Positions 34,991 to 44,641 of a stretch of DNA of 64,000 bases are shown piece after piece. Every line of letters starts with the position of its first letter. The stretch's first letter is position 1. The translations under genes and the position numbers were made by a program. The stretch covers positions 124,001 to 188,000 of the forward strand of contig NZ_JACHHD010000001.1 in assembly GCF_014202635.1 (NCBI RefSeq), given 5' to 3'. Source of the stretch: Faecalicoccus acidiformans (lineage in GTDB: Bacteria > Bacillota_I > Bacilli_A > Erysipelotrichales > Erysipelotrichaceae). The notes beneath the pieces were generated by a model. It was not told the DNA's origin and did not search any database. It saw nothing but the letters and a program-made list of their open reading frames with translations.

Positions 34991-37077
34991 TATTGGGTAG
35001 AGCGGAAGAGCATATCATTGTAGTCTGGCAATGGCCAGAAATCTTTAGGAATATTCTTTTCGATCGTATCTGTCAATGAACGGATTGCTTCCATTAAAGG
35101 CAAGATCTTATCAGCAGCAAAAACAGCTTTCTCTTTTTCGTTTTCCGGATTGCTCTCTAAGAGTTCTTCCAGATTTTCTAAATGTTTGGATACAAGTTCT
35201 AATGGATCGTTGATGTTGAATAAGATCTGTTCTTCTAACGGAGAATCGATACCGCTTGTTTTCTTTGTTTGGATGATCGTCGCCAATTTGGCTTCGTATT
35301 CAAAGACTGCCGGGAGAATCTGTTTTCTCAACATATAAGCCATTGTCTTGGCTTCAATCACGATGACTTGATAATAGTTTTCTAACAGGATATTCTCGCG
35401 AGCATGCAGTTCACTGGCTGAATACACTTTATGTTTTTCAAACAGAGCCAAGTTTTTCGGGTCCGTATAATGAGGAAGTGCATCAGCCGTTGTTTTGAGC
35501 TCCATCAAGCCTCGTTTTTGTGCTTCTAAACGCCATTCTTCGCTATATCCGTTACCAGAGAAGATGATGCGTTTATGATCTTTAAGCGTACGACGAATCA
35601 AATCGATGATTTTTTTTGTCAGGTCTTCAGCTGCATAGTTTTCTAGCTCATCCGCAAACTGTGTCAATTCTTCGGCAACGATCGTGTTTAAAATCGTGTT
35701 GGGACAAGAGATGTTTAATGCAGATCCTAACATACGAAATTCAAATTTGTTTCCAGTAAACGCAAACGGACTTGTCCGGTTTCGATCGGTTGAGTCTTTG
35801 GCAATCGTCGGTAAAGCGCTGACTCCCAACTCTAATTTTTTGTTGGCGCTGTCAATATATTCTTTTTCTTCTTCGATGGCTTCTAAGATTGCGGTTAATT
35901 CTTCTCCTAGATAGATCGAGATGATTGCCGGCGGTGCTTCGTTGGCCCCTAAACGATGATCGTTTCCGGCAGATGCAACAGAAATACGCAATAGATCTTG
36001 GTAATCATCCACACCTTTGATAATGGCAGCCAAGATGGTCAAAAAACGGATATTATCTTTTGGATTATCGCCTGGTTCTAAAAGATTTTCACCTTGATCG
36101 GTCGTGAAGGACCAGTTGTTGTGTTTCCCGGATCCGTTGATGCCTTCGAACGGTTTTTCATGTAGCAGACAAACAAATCCATGATGCGCAGCTACACGTT
36201 TCAGGACATCCATCGTGATTTGGTTCTGGTCATTGGCAATGTTGGCGCTGGAGAAAACGGGAGCCAGCTCAAACTGGCAAGGAGCAACTTCTTTATGTTC
36301 TGTTTTGGCATAAACCCCCAATTTCCACAGTTCTTCATCGACCTCTTCCATATATGCTTTGACGCGTTCGTCGATGTTTCCAAAATAATGATCATCCAGT
36401 TCTTGCCCTTTCACCGGCGGAGCCCCGAACAAAGTTCGGCCGGTTGCCAGAAGATCAATCCGGTCTTTGAACATTTTCTCATCGATCAAAAAATATTCTT
36501 GTTCCGGGCCAACCGTGATTGTGATCTTCTGCACATCATAACCCATTATGTTTAAAAGACGAACAGCGGCTTTGTCCAATGCATCGATACTGCGCAATAA
36601 TGGTGTTTTTTTATCTAAAGCTGAGCCGTCATAGCTACAAAACAGCGTTGGTATATAAAGTGTCTTTTCTTTGACAAAAGCGAAACTGGTCGGATCCCAA
36701 GCCGTATAGCCACGGGCTTCGAATGTTGCTCTCAAACCACCGCTTGGGAAACTAGAGGCATCGGGTTCACCTTTGATCAACTCTTTTCCTCTAAAATCAC
36801 TGATCACGGCATTCGGCCCAGTGGGGTTGATGAAGGCATCGTGTTTTTCAGCCGTGATGCCTGTCATAGGCTGAAACCAATGGGTATAGTGAGTAGCCCC
36901 TTTATCCATGGCCCAATCCTTCATAGCATTTGCGACGGTATCGGCAATCTCCTTTGGCAGCTCTTTACCATGTTCCATAACGGCGATCATCTGCTTATAG
37001 ATCGCATGCGGGAGATATCGCTGCATGGCGGCAGGACCAAATACATCACATCCAAAATATTCGTCTACAATTTTCAT
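34990..37077 (-). CDS. glnN: Glutamine synthetase type III
   Basis: A 695-residue GS III, which condenses ammonia and glutamate with ATP in the cytoplasm. The length is typical (about 700, against 450 for GS I). Conserved pieces: FPSGGLRATFEARGYTAWDP near 110-130, VGPEQEYFLID near 188, NGSGKHNNWS near 315 and AGNDHRLGANEAPPAI near 368. The gene stands alone. Its terminator is the one split by the ICE, so its 3' transcript now runs up to the ICE hairpins. Confidence 0.95.
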   Translation of the reverse strand: MKIVDEYFGCDVFGPAAMQRYLPHAIYKQMIAVMEHGKELPKEIADTVANAMKDWAMDKGATHYTHWFQPMTGITAEKHDAFINPTGPNAVISDFRGKELIKGEPDASSFPSGGLRATFEARGYTAWDPTSFAFVKEKTLYIPTLFCSYDGSALDKKTPLLRSIDALDKAAVRLLNIMGYDVQKITITVGPEQEYFLIDEKMFKDRIDLLATGRTLFGAPPVKGQELDDHYFGNIDERVKAYMEEVDEELWKLGVYAKTEHKEVAPCQFELAPVFSSANIANDQNQITMDVLKRVAAHHGFVCLLHEKPFEGINGSGKHNNWSFTTDQGENLLEPGDNPKDNIRFLTILAAIIKGVDDYQDLLRISVASAGNDHRLGANEAPPAIISIYLGEELTAILEAIEEEKEYIDSANKKLELGVSALPTIAKDSTDRNRTSPFAFTGNKFEFRMLGSALNISCPNTILNTIVAEELTQFADELENYAAEDLTKKIIDLIRRTLKDHKRIIFSGNGYSEEWRLEAQKRGLMELKTTADALPHYTDPKNLALFEKHKVYSASELHARENILLENYYQVIVIEAKTMAYMLRKQILPAVFEYEAKLATIIQTKKTSGIDSPLEEQILFNINDPLELVSKHLENLEELLESNPENEKEKAVFAADKILPLMEAIRSLTDTIEKNIPKDFWPLPDYNDMLFRSTQ

Positions 37078-37275
37078 ATGTTGCTTCCTCCATTACGGAT
37101 ATTCTATCAATATTTCAAATGGATTGAAACAAAAAATCCATCCTTTGTGATTTCACGGATCTGTTTTGTATAAGTAATCTGTCGATTCTGTATAGTTCTT
37201 GTTTGATTCGATTGGAAATGGTTTTCTTGAGTTCAGTCTCGAATTGACGTAGAATAAAAACAAGTAGGTGAACGC

Positions 37276-38445
37276 ATGAATAAAAACACACGCGACTGGG
37301 AGGCAATGATCAAGCATTTGATCTTGTTTACAGCTGTCCTTGTTTTGATTATTTTTAATTTTAATGTGATATTAGCTTTTTTAGGGAAGGTTCTTGCGAT
37401 ATGCAATCCTTTCATATTTGGAGCCGGGCTGGCCTTTATCTTTAATATTGTAGCTAACGCTATTATTAAATACGGGGGTAAATGGCTTCATTTTAAAGAA
37501 TCAACAGGTACGCGCGCTATTGCGAATATCTTGGCTATTGTATTTGTCTTCTCCATCATCTTCGGATTCATCTTTTTATTGAGTCCGCAGCTGTTGTCAT
37601 CTCTACAAAGTATAGTGGAACAAGCACCAGGGGCTATCGATCAGTTTTATAAGTGGCTTTTAGAAACCACCGAAACCTTTCCTTCCATTCACGAACCTTT
37701 GGTGAATATGCGATCTTCTTTTACAGATCTTTCCAATCTATCTTCGATGGTGCCGGATGTTTTGAGCTGGATCTTTTCGGGAGGAGCCAACAGTTTATTT
37801 GATTCGATCTATTCGGCTTTAACGACAACGATCTCTGTCGTTGCGACATCCTGTATTGCCGTGATGTTTTCTTTTATCTTATTGTTCAACAAGAAAACTT
37901 TTGTCCGTCAGCTCAAAGCCTTGTTGAAGGCATATCTTTCTACGCCTCAGTATAAGAAGACGATGCACGTTTGTCATATCATCAAGAAGACTTTTACCAG
38001 CTATATTGCCGGGACAAGCTGTGAATGCTTGATTTTAGGATCTTTAGTTTTCCTTGGGTGTACGATCTTCAAAATTCCTTATGCGGTTTTAACGGGTTTG
38101 ATTGTCGCGATCGGCGCTTTTGTGCCGATGTTCGGGGCATTGGTCAGCGCTATCTTGGCGGCCTTGTTCATATCGGTAGAAGATCCCATGAGCGCTGTCT
38201 ACTTTATAATAATGTTTATCTGCATACAGCAGATAGAAGGTAATTTTATTTATCCAAATGTCGTCGGACGAAGCGTAGGCTTGCCGCCTATGTATGTGAT
38301 CGTAGCGGTTACTTTAGGAGGTTCTTTGGCGGGAATCATTGGAATGATCGTTTTTATTCCGGTTTGTTCTTGTATCTATCAATTGATCCGCGAAGATGTC
38401 TGGAAGCGAAACCGCAAAAAGGAAAACCAAGTACAAGACGTTTAG
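37276..38445 (+). CDS. AI-2E/PerM-family membrane transporter
   Basis: A 389-residue integral membrane protein with about eight hydrophobic segments (for example LFTAVLVLIIFNFNVILAFL near 17-36 and IAVMFSFILLF near 196) and the family motif GALVSAILAALFISVEDP ... IEGNFIYPNVVGRSVGLPP split around 285-340. Members are proposed exporters or Na+/H+ antiporters; the substrate cannot be read from sequence. The GTAGGTGA before the ATG is a moderate site. It has its own terminator. Confidence 0.85.
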   Translation: MNKNTRDWEAMIKHLILFTAVLVLIIFNFNVILAFLGKVLAICNPFIFGAGLAFIFNIVANAIIKYGGKWLHFKESTGTRAIANILAIVFVFSIIFGFIFLLSPQLLSSLQSIVEQAPGAIDQFYKWLLETTETFPSIHEPLVNMRSSFTDLSNLSSMVPDVLSWIFSGGANSLFDSIYSALTTTISVVATSCIAVMFSFILLFNKKTFVRQLKALLKAYLSTPQYKKTMHVCHIIKKTFTSYIAGTSCECLILGSLVFLGCTIFKIPYAVLTGLIVAIGAFVPMFGALVSAILAALFISVEDPMSAVYFIIMFICIQQIEGNFIYPNVVGRSVGLPPMYVIVAVTLGGSLAGIIGMIVFIPVCSCIYQLIREDVWKRNRKKENQVQDV

Positions 38446-38467
38446 GGTGTGCCTAGACGTTTTTTTT
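38439..38467 (+). terminator. Rho-independent terminator
   Basis: CGTTTAGG / CCTAGACG arms followed by eight T, beginning inside the last codons of the AI-2E-type gene. Confidence 0.8.
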
Positions 38468-38514
38468 CAGAGTGTTTTAGAGTACAATGGAACATGTCAG
38501 GGGGAATCGAATTG

Positions 38515-39456
38515 AATCGAACCGCATTAACGATTCGCATGTTGATGATCTTAAAGGCACGAGCGATTCAGGAACCGATTTCAACAGAGAAGCTAGCGGC
38601 TCTTCTTGAGACGAATCCTCGCAACATCCGTGAATATCGTAAAGAATTAGAAACAGCTGGATTTACAATCGAGCATAAAAAAGGACCTTACGGCGGATAT
38701 TTATTGGAGAAGAGCGCTTTGTTTCCTGTTCCTAAATTGACTCGTTATGAAACATTGGCATTAAAAGAAGCATCTGCTTTTATTCATCAACATAAAGAGT
38801 TTACGCACTATGAGGATTTTCATCGAGCCATGGATAAGATCCTGGGCCAAGTTTGTGAACCGGATAATCGGGGGATAACTTATATTGAGAGTCCCTTTAC
38901 TTCTTTTGACCAACAAGTCGAACAATGGATCGATCAGGTGCGGGAAGCCATTCAGCTTCGCCTGTGTATTCAGATCCAATATCAAGGTTCTAAGGATCCC
39001 AAACCGCAAAAGATCTTAGTTGATCCTTATGATATCGTACATTATCGAAAAGCGTATTATCTGATCGGCTTTTCCCATAGCCGAAAAGATTATCGAATCT
39101 ATCGTTTTAGTTCGCAGCGCCTTTTTGATCTGCAGATCACATCTCAATCATTTCTTTGGGATACATCTTATCAGCTGCATCAGGTCATTTCACGCTTTGG
39201 CTTGATTCGTTCCGATGTTCAAAAAGTGATTGTATGGGTCGATCCTGCCATTCAATCTCGTTTTGAAGAATTTGGCAGCTGGGGTCATGAAGTAACGAAG
39301 ATTGACGAGCAAAAATATGGTTTTTTATGTTTTGACCGATATGAACTATATCGGCAGATCTTTTCGTTTGACGGTTTGGTCAAGATCTTGGAACCGCAAG
39401 ATTTTGTCAAGGAGTTTCAAGGAAAGATCAATCAATGGAAAGAATTTGGTGAATAA
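38515..39456 (+). CDS. WYL-domain transcriptional regulator
   Basis: A 313-residue protein: N-terminal HTH_11-type winged helix (ISTEKLAALLETNPRNIREY, then GGYLL) and a C-terminal WYL domain (VDPYDIVHYRKAYYLIGFSH, RIYRFSSQRL) that binds nucleic acid or nucleotide ligands. A TTG start at 38515 follows AGGGGG by seven bases; an ATG at 38494 overlaps that site. The next gene begins within its last codons, so they form an operon with the DUF2779 and phospholipase-like genes. Confidence 0.82.
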   Translation, partial: NRTALTIRMLMILKARAIQEPISTEKLAALLETNPRNIREYRKELETAGFTIEHKKGPYGGYLLEKSALFPVPKLTRYETLALKEASAFIHQHKEFTHYEDFHRAMDKILGQVCEPDNRGITYIESPFTSFDQQVEQWIDQVREAIQLRLCIQIQYQGSKDPKPQKILVDPYDIVHYRKAYYLIGFSHSRKDYRIYRFSSQRLFDLQITSQSFLWDTSYQLHQVISRFGLIRSDVQKVIVWVDPAIQSRFEEFGSWGHEVTKIDEQKYGFLCFDRYELYRQIFSFDGLVKILEPQDFVKEFQGKINQWKEFGE

Positions 39457-40927
39457 AAAAATGATGACACATGTCTCCGATTTATTACATATGCAACGGT
39501 GCCCTAAACTGGCATGGAATTACTATCATAAAAAGCAAACCCCGCTTCATTACTTTCATATGATCGAGCCCTATTCCAGCCTCTGGAAACGCTATTTGAA
39601 GATTGAAGAAGCTCCCCATGGAGAAGTGGGTGATACCAATGAGGCGACTCTTCAGAAAATGAAAGGGGCCCCTGTTTATTTGCATGCACGGTTTTCCTAT
39701 CGGGAATGTCGTACACAGATCCCTATCCTGATCAAGAAGCCAAATGGATATCATGCCATATATCCGTATTTGAATAGTACGGTACATGAGAGTGAAGCAC
39801 TGCGTTTTAAACTCAATCAAATGATCGCAAAACAGTGTGGAATCAACATTGTTTCTCATGAAGTCATCCTTATACAAAAGGATTATGTTCGCCAAGAATC
39901 ATTAGATCTGGATTCGTTGTTTTTTCGAAGCGATTGTTTTTTTAATCGCCGCAATCATCCTTCCAAACCGATTCAGGAAGTGCTTGATGCGCTGAATCCG
40001 GATCTGGAAACCATGATTCAAGATGCGAATGTCCTTTTTGAACAAGAAGCGATAACGATGCAGCGAAATAAACAATGCACTGCTGGGCGGCGATGTACAT
40101 TTTACGAAGATTGTTTTGATGATAGCTTGCTTCCGGACGATTCTTCCTTGTTCTTGACAACTTCTCAGTATAAATTGGAAGTATTTCAAAAGGGAATTGA
40201 GCACATACAAGATATGGATCTTTCCATGATCGAAGGTTCAAGACTGCAATATGCTCAAGTTATGGCAAGCCGATATGGTTCGTTTATGGATCGATGTGCT
40301 TTACAGACGTGGTTTCAACAGATTCAATATCCGATCAGTTATCTTGATTTTGAATGGGACACTTTTGGGATTCCGCCTTATCCGGGGATGAAACCCTTTG
40401 ATGTTTTATGTTTTCAATATAGTCTGCATATTGAGGATCGTGATCAAATGCTGGATCATCGCGATTTTTTTGGAGTACAAGATTGTCGGGAAGCCTTCAT
40501 TCGGTCGCTGATCGATAATTTACCAAAGTCTGGTTCGATCTTGGTCTATAATATGGAAGGGGCAGAAAAACTGCGCCTGCTTCAGTTAGCACAACAATTT
40601 CCGCAATACCAGAAAGCTTTAGTTTCTATTTGTGATCGGATGGTCGATCTTTCGAAACCGTTTGAAACGGGCGTCTATTATGAGAATCGTATGCGAGGTC
40701 ATTATTCCTTGAAGAATATCTTACCTCTTTTTACCGATGAGGTATCTTATCAGCAGCTCGCGATTCATAATGGAATCAATGCGGTCATGGCTTATCGGAC
40801 ATTTGATCTTGCCGACAAGAGTGAACAAAGAAAGATTTCTCAAGACATTCGAAATTATTGCCGTATGGATACCTATGCGGAATATATCGTGTATCATGGT
40901 TTGTTAAAGAAACTCAAGGAGGAATAG
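39449..40927 (+). CDS. DUF2779-type protein with Cas4-like cysteine motif
   Basis: About 492 residues. An N-terminal CPKLAWNY motif and a CTAGRRCTFYEDCF cluster near residue 215 resemble the Fe-S/PD-(D/E)XK arrangement of Cas4/RecB-like nucleases. The C-terminal half (ISYLDFEWDTFGIPPYPG ... YNMEGAEKLRLL ... DTYAEYIVYHGL) is the DUF2779 domain, which has RNase H-like DEDD features. The GTG at 39449 overlaps the WYL gene end; ATGs at 39461/39464 are alternatives. A nuclease role is inferred; no CRISPR array is present. Confidence 0.7.
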   Translation: MNKKMMTHVSDLLHMQRCPKLAWNYYHKKQTPLHYFHMIEPYSSLWKRYLKIEEAPHGEVGDTNEATLQKMKGAPVYLHARFSYRECRTQIPILIKKPNGYHAIYPYLNSTVHESEALRFKLNQMIAKQCGINIVSHEVILIQKDYVRQESLDLDSLFFRSDCFFNRRNHPSKPIQEVLDALNPDLETMIQDANVLFEQEAITMQRNKQCTAGRRCTFYEDCFDDSLLPDDSSLFLTTSQYKLEVFQKGIEHIQDMDLSMIEGSRLQYAQVMASRYGSFMDRCALQTWFQQIQYPISYLDFEWDTFGIPPYPGMKPFDVLCFQYSLHIEDRDQMLDHRDFFGVQDCREAFIRSLIDNLPKSGSILVYNMEGAEKLRLLQLAQQFPQYQKALVSICDRMVDLSKPFETGVYYENRMRGHYSLKNILPLFTDEVSYQQLAIHNGINAVMAYRTFDLADKSEQRKISQDIRNYCRMDTYAEYIVYHGLLKKLKEE

Positions 40928-40929
40928 CG

Positions 40930-41901
40930 ATGCCAAATATCATCACCCACACACTTTTTGCGGACGAATTTCTACAAGAGGCTTCTCCTTCATTGAAGGA
41001 GTGGCTAGATCCTCGCAAACAACTGGTTGAAATTGGTTCCAATGGACCGGATTTCTTGTTTTTTCATGGCTTGTCGCCTTCGCGTCTTCTTCAAAAAAGC
41101 GAATTAGGACGTTTGGGAAATACGGTTCATGCGACAAAAACATCTGAGTTTTATCAAAAAGCATTGGAGTGCATTCAAAAAGAAAAGGATCAAACGATCC
41201 AAACGGATATGAAAGCTTATGTTCTTGGTCATCTGCTGCATTGGTGTTTGGATTCCACGGCTCATCCATATGTTTATTATCGGACGGGACATGGACAATC
41301 CATCAACAGCTGGTGGCATCATCGCTTTGAATCGCTGATCGATGCCATTCTTTTAAAAGTCAAACGGGAACAAACGATTCAAGAGTATCGGGCATATACT
41401 ATTACTATGGCTACGTTAGAACAGGTTCGAGCTATCGCGCGAGTTTATGTTCCTATCGCAAAGGATGTCTATGACGTGAAGATTCGTCCTTATCAAATCA
41501 AAGAAAGCTTGGAAGACTGGACCTTTGTGGAAAAGCTCTTTTACGATGCATCCGGCAAAAAATTTGAAACCAGTTTTCGGATAGAAAGATTGTTTGGCTT
41601 AGAAAGTATGATCTCTGGTTTTTTTGTTCCTAATACACCAGAAGATCCTTTTGATACGATGAATCTGCTGCATAATGAATGGATTCATCCTTGTGATGAT
41701 TCGATACGAAGCACAGAAAGCTTTTTTGATCTTTATGAAAAAGCCATGGACAAGGCTTTTCATGTCATTGGTTTATTCTTAGATGCTGTAGAGCATCCAG
41801 AAAGAGAAGAGGATTTTTTATCTTATATCGTAAATAAAGACTATAACACGGGATTGGATGAGAATCGAAAGATGCGTTTCTTTGATCCGGTCTTTGAATA
41901 A
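40930..41901 (+). CDS. Zinc-dependent phospholipase C-like protein
   Basis: A 323-residue protein with a start NIITHTLFADEFL and a His/Asp-rich core (GSNGPDFLFFHG, LGHLLHWCLDSTAHPYVYYR, SWWHHRFES), as in the Zn_dep_PLPC family. It has no signal peptide, so it is cytoplasmic, unlike secreted phospholipase C toxins; the substrate is unknown. AGGAGG lies eight bases before the ATG. It is third in the WYL-DUF2779 operon. Confidence 0.78.
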   Translation: MPNIITHTLFADEFLQEASPSLKEWLDPRKQLVEIGSNGPDFLFFHGLSPSRLLQKSELGRLGNTVHATKTSEFYQKALECIQKEKDQTIQTDMKAYVLGHLLHWCLDSTAHPYVYYRTGHGQSINSWWHHRFESLIDAILLKVKREQTIQEYRAYTITMATLEQVRAIARVYVPIAKDVYDVKIRPYQIKESLEDWTFVEKLFYDASGKKFETSFRIERLFGLESMISGFFVPNTPEDPFDTMNLLHNEWIHPCDDSIRSTESFFDLYEKAMDKAFHVIGLFLDAVEHPEREEDFLSYIVNKDYNTGLDENRKMRFFDPVFE

Positions 41902-41975
41902 TGAAAATTTTTTCAGTAACTAAATGTGAAAATAAATATTGATTATGTTATAATTTAGCGCGGGTGAGGAAGACG

Positions 41976-42818
41976 ATGTATAAAATTGAGAAAAAAGAAA
42001 ACTTGAATCCGACAGTGACCCGAATGGTCGTTCAAGCGCCGTTTGTGGCCAAACGGGCGAAGGCCGGACAGTTTATTATTTTACGTGTACGTGAACAAGG
42101 AGAAAGGATCCCTTTGACGATTGCCGACAGCGATCCTGAAAAAGGAACGGTCACGATCATCTTTCAGGTGGTCGGACAGACGACGATGTTGTTGAATGAA
42201 ATGAAAGAAGGAGATCTTCTCCAGGATTTTGTGGGTCCGCTGGGCAAACCCAGTGCGATCGACGGCAATAAGAAAGTTTGTGTGATCGGCGGCGGCGTCG
42301 GCTGTGCGATCGCCTATCCCACCGCAAAGGCTTTCCATGAGGCCGGAGCGGATGTCACGACGATCGTTGGTTTTCGAAACAAGGATCTCGTGATCCTGGA
42401 AAAGGAATTCACCGATGTCAGCGATGCTTATTATCTGATGAGCGATGACGGCTCCGTCGGTGAAAAGGGACTGGTCACGAACAAATTGGAAGACCTGATC
42501 CTAAACGGCGAGAAATTTGATGAAGTGATCGCGATCGGACCGGTCATCATGATGAAGTTCGTCTCTTTGACGACGAAAAAATATGAGATCCCGACCACGG
42601 TCTCGATGAATCCCATCATGATCGACGGGACCGGCATGTGTGGCGGATGCCGCCTGAAAGTCGGAAACGAGATCAAGTTTGCCTGTGTGGATGGACCGGA
42701 CTTTGATGGACATCTGGTGGATTTTGATGAAGCCATGTCTAGGAATATGGCCTATAAAGATTTTGAGACACATAAACGAGAAGAGACGTGCAATCTTCTG
42801 ACGAAGGAGGTGCAGTAA
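41976..42818 (+). CDS. nfnA: NADH-dependent ferredoxin:NADP+ oxidoreductase, subunit A
   Basis: A 280-residue flavoprotein of the dihydroorotate dehydrogenase electron-transfer/sulfide dehydrogenase family. FAD-binding RIPLTIAD near 45, NAD-binding VCVIGGGVGCAIAYP near 100, and the [2Fe-2S] cysteines in GTGMCGGCRLKV ... FACVDGP near 220-240. NfnAB bifurcates electrons between NADPH, NADH and ferredoxin. The ATG at 41976 with AGGA is chosen over an upstream GTG. It is coupled to nfnB with a one-base gap. Confidence 0.9.
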   Translation: MYKIEKKENLNPTVTRMVVQAPFVAKRAKAGQFIILRVREQGERIPLTIADSDPEKGTVTIIFQVVGQTTMLLNEMKEGDLLQDFVGPLGKPSAIDGNKKVCVIGGGVGCAIAYPTAKAFHEAGADVTTIVGFRNKDLVILEKEFTDVSDAYYLMSDDGSVGEKGLVTNKLEDLILNGEKFDEVIAIGPVIMMKFVSLTTKKYEIPTTVSMNPIMIDGTGMCGGCRLKVGNEIKFACVDGPDFDGHLVDFDEAMSRNMAYKDFETHKREETCNLLTKEVQ

Positions 42819-42819
42819 G

Positions 42820-44196
42820 ATGCCGAATATGAGCCCGAAGAAAATGCCGATGCCGGTGCAGGATCCTCAGGTGCGGATCACGAATTTTGAGGAAGTGGCC
42901 CTGGGCTATACGCGGGAGATGGCGATCGAAGAGGCCGACCGGTGTCTGCACTGCAAGCACCAGCCCTGTGTCAGCGGTTGTCCGGTCAATGTGCGCATCC
43001 CGGATTTCATAGAAAAAGTCAAGACGGGAGAATTCGAAGAAGCTTACCGGATCATCTCTTTGACAAGCACACTGCCGGCGATCTGCGGGCGTGTCTGTCC
43101 ACAGGAGAGCCAGTGTGAGAAAGAATGTGTTCGCGGGATCAAAACAGAACCGGTTGCGATCGGGCGTCTGGAACGGTTCGTGGCGGATTATCATCGGGAA
43201 CATAACGATGCTCCCTTTGAAAAGCCGGCAGGCAACGGTCATAAAGTGGCCGTCGTAGGAGCCGGGCCGGCCGGATTGACCTGTGCCAGCGATCTGGCGA
43301 AGGCCGGATATGAGGTCACGATCTTCGAAGCGCTGCATGTAGCGGGAGGGGTCTTGATGTACGGGATCCCGGAATTCCGTTTGCCCAAAGAGATCGTTCA
43401 AAAAGAGATCGGTCATTTAAAAGAGATGGGAGTCAAGATCGTAACGAATTTTGTCGTGGGACGAAGCGATTCCATCGATTCCATCATGGAACAGGGCTAT
43501 GAAGCGGTGTTTATCGGTTCGGGGGCCGGTTTGCCGAACTTTATGGGTCTGCCGGGAGAAAACTGTAAAGGGGTCTATTCAGCCAACGAGTTTTTGACAC
43601 GGATCAATTTGATGAAGGCATATAGAGAAGAGAGCGATACACCGGTCCAACATCCCAAAAGATGCGTGGTTGTCGGCGGCGGTAACGTGGCCATGGATGC
43701 CGCACGATGTGCCAGACGACTGGGGGCAGAGGTCCATATCGTGTATCGCCGGAGCATGGAAGAACTTCCGGCACGAAAAGAAGAGGTCGAGCATGCACAG
43801 GAAGAAGGGATCGTTTTCGATCTGTTATGCAATCCGGTGAAGGTGATAGGAAACGAAGAAGGATGGTGTACGCAGATCGAATGCATCCGAATGGAACTGG
43901 GAGAACCGGATGCCAGCGGAAGAAGACGTCCGGTACCGATCGAGGGATCGAATTTTACGATCGATATCGACTGTATGATCATGGCGATCGGGACCAGTCC
44001 GAATCCTCTGATCCGACATACGACGGAAGGTTTGGAGGTCAACCGGAAAGGATGTTTTATCTGCGATGAAGAAGGAATGACATCACGAGAGAATATCTAT
44101 GCCGGCGGGGATGCCGTGAGCGGAGCGGCCACTGTCATCAATGCGATGGGGGCCGGAAAAAAGGCGGCGGCTGCCATTGATCGCAAACTTCGTTAA
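42820..44196 (+). CDS. nfnB: NADH-dependent ferredoxin:NADP+ oxidoreductase, subunit B (GltD-like)
   Basis: A 458-residue protein. N-terminal [4Fe-4S] cysteines (CLHCKHQPCVSGCPV near 45-60 and CGRVCPQESQC near 89-99) are followed by two nucleotide-binding folds (VAVVGAGPAGLTCA near 143 and CVVVGGGNVAMDAA near 282). It could be read as a glutamate synthase small subunit, but pairing with nfnA fixes it as NfnB. AAGGAGG precedes the ATG. The nfnAB pair has visibly higher GC and different codon choice from the flanking genes. Confidence 0.9.
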   Translation: MPNMSPKKMPMPVQDPQVRITNFEEVALGYTREMAIEEADRCLHCKHQPCVSGCPVNVRIPDFIEKVKTGEFEEAYRIISLTSTLPAICGRVCPQESQCEKECVRGIKTEPVAIGRLERFVADYHREHNDAPFEKPAGNGHKVAVVGAGPAGLTCASDLAKAGYEVTIFEALHVAGGVLMYGIPEFRLPKEIVQKEIGHLKEMGVKIVTNFVVGRSDSIDSIMEQGYEAVFIGSGAGLPNFMGLPGENCKGVYSANEFLTRINLMKAYREESDTPVQHPKRCVVVGGGNVAMDAARCARRLGAEVHIVYRRSMEELPARKEEVEHAQEEGIVFDLLCNPVKVIGNEEGWCTQIECIRMELGEPDASGRRRPVPIEGSNFTIDIDCMIMAIGTSPNPLIRHTTEGLEVNRKGCFICDEEGMTSRENIYAGGDAVSGAATVINAMGAGKKAAAAIDRKLR

Positions 44197-44641
44197 TTCT
44201 GAAAATTTTACATTTTTGAAAAATTTACAAATGAAAGGGTTTACATTCAGCTCTTTCAGGTGTATATTGAAAACGGATAAAGTTGAAACCGGGCTCAGTT
44301 TCAACAACTCACATACTTACATCCTTCCTTATTGTGTGTGAGGAGTATTTATTCATATCGATTCCTTTCGATACTTGATAGAAAGCACTCTTGGGAGTGC
44401 TTTTTATCATTTTGGAACTATATGTATGAGATAGACAGGATAAAGGACAAAACAGAAACTTGAGTATTTTGTCTGATAATGAGTTTTTAGATGCAGTTCT
44501 TATTATTTTCAGCAGACAAGATCTTGACTTATGGTTGAAGAGTGTCAGGACCATCCGTTTTTTAGTTGATGCTTATAGGATGGTTCTTGACATTGTCGAT
44601 ATTTATCTTAGAATGATTAAGGAAAATAAAGGAGAGATATT
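44197..44641 (+). other. Non-coding interval between nfnB and efp
   Basis: It contains an 8-bp perfect stem GTTGAAAC/GTTTCAAC (44282-44305), a CTCACA/TGTGTGAG pair around 44308-44341, and a terminator (see next). A 61-codon open frame at 44460-44645 has no ribosome-binding site and was not called. Nothing else is recognised; it may hold a small RNA ending at the terminator. Confidence 0.5.
44382..44405 (+). terminator. Rho-independent terminator
   Basis: AAAGCACTC / GAGTGCTTT arms with a four-base loop, followed by TT. It lies 186 bases after nfnB and would end that transcript or a small RNA. Confidence 0.75.

Noticed and set aside
39449-40927. Cas4-like cysteine motif taken as sign of a CRISPR locus
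   Set aside because: No repeats with spacers or other cas genes are present; the neighbours are a WYL regulator and a phospholipase-like gene.
42820-44196. Glutamate synthase small subunit (gltD)
   Set aside because: Sequence alone would allow it, but coupling to a ferredoxin-NADP reductase-type subunit and absence of gltB favour NfnB.
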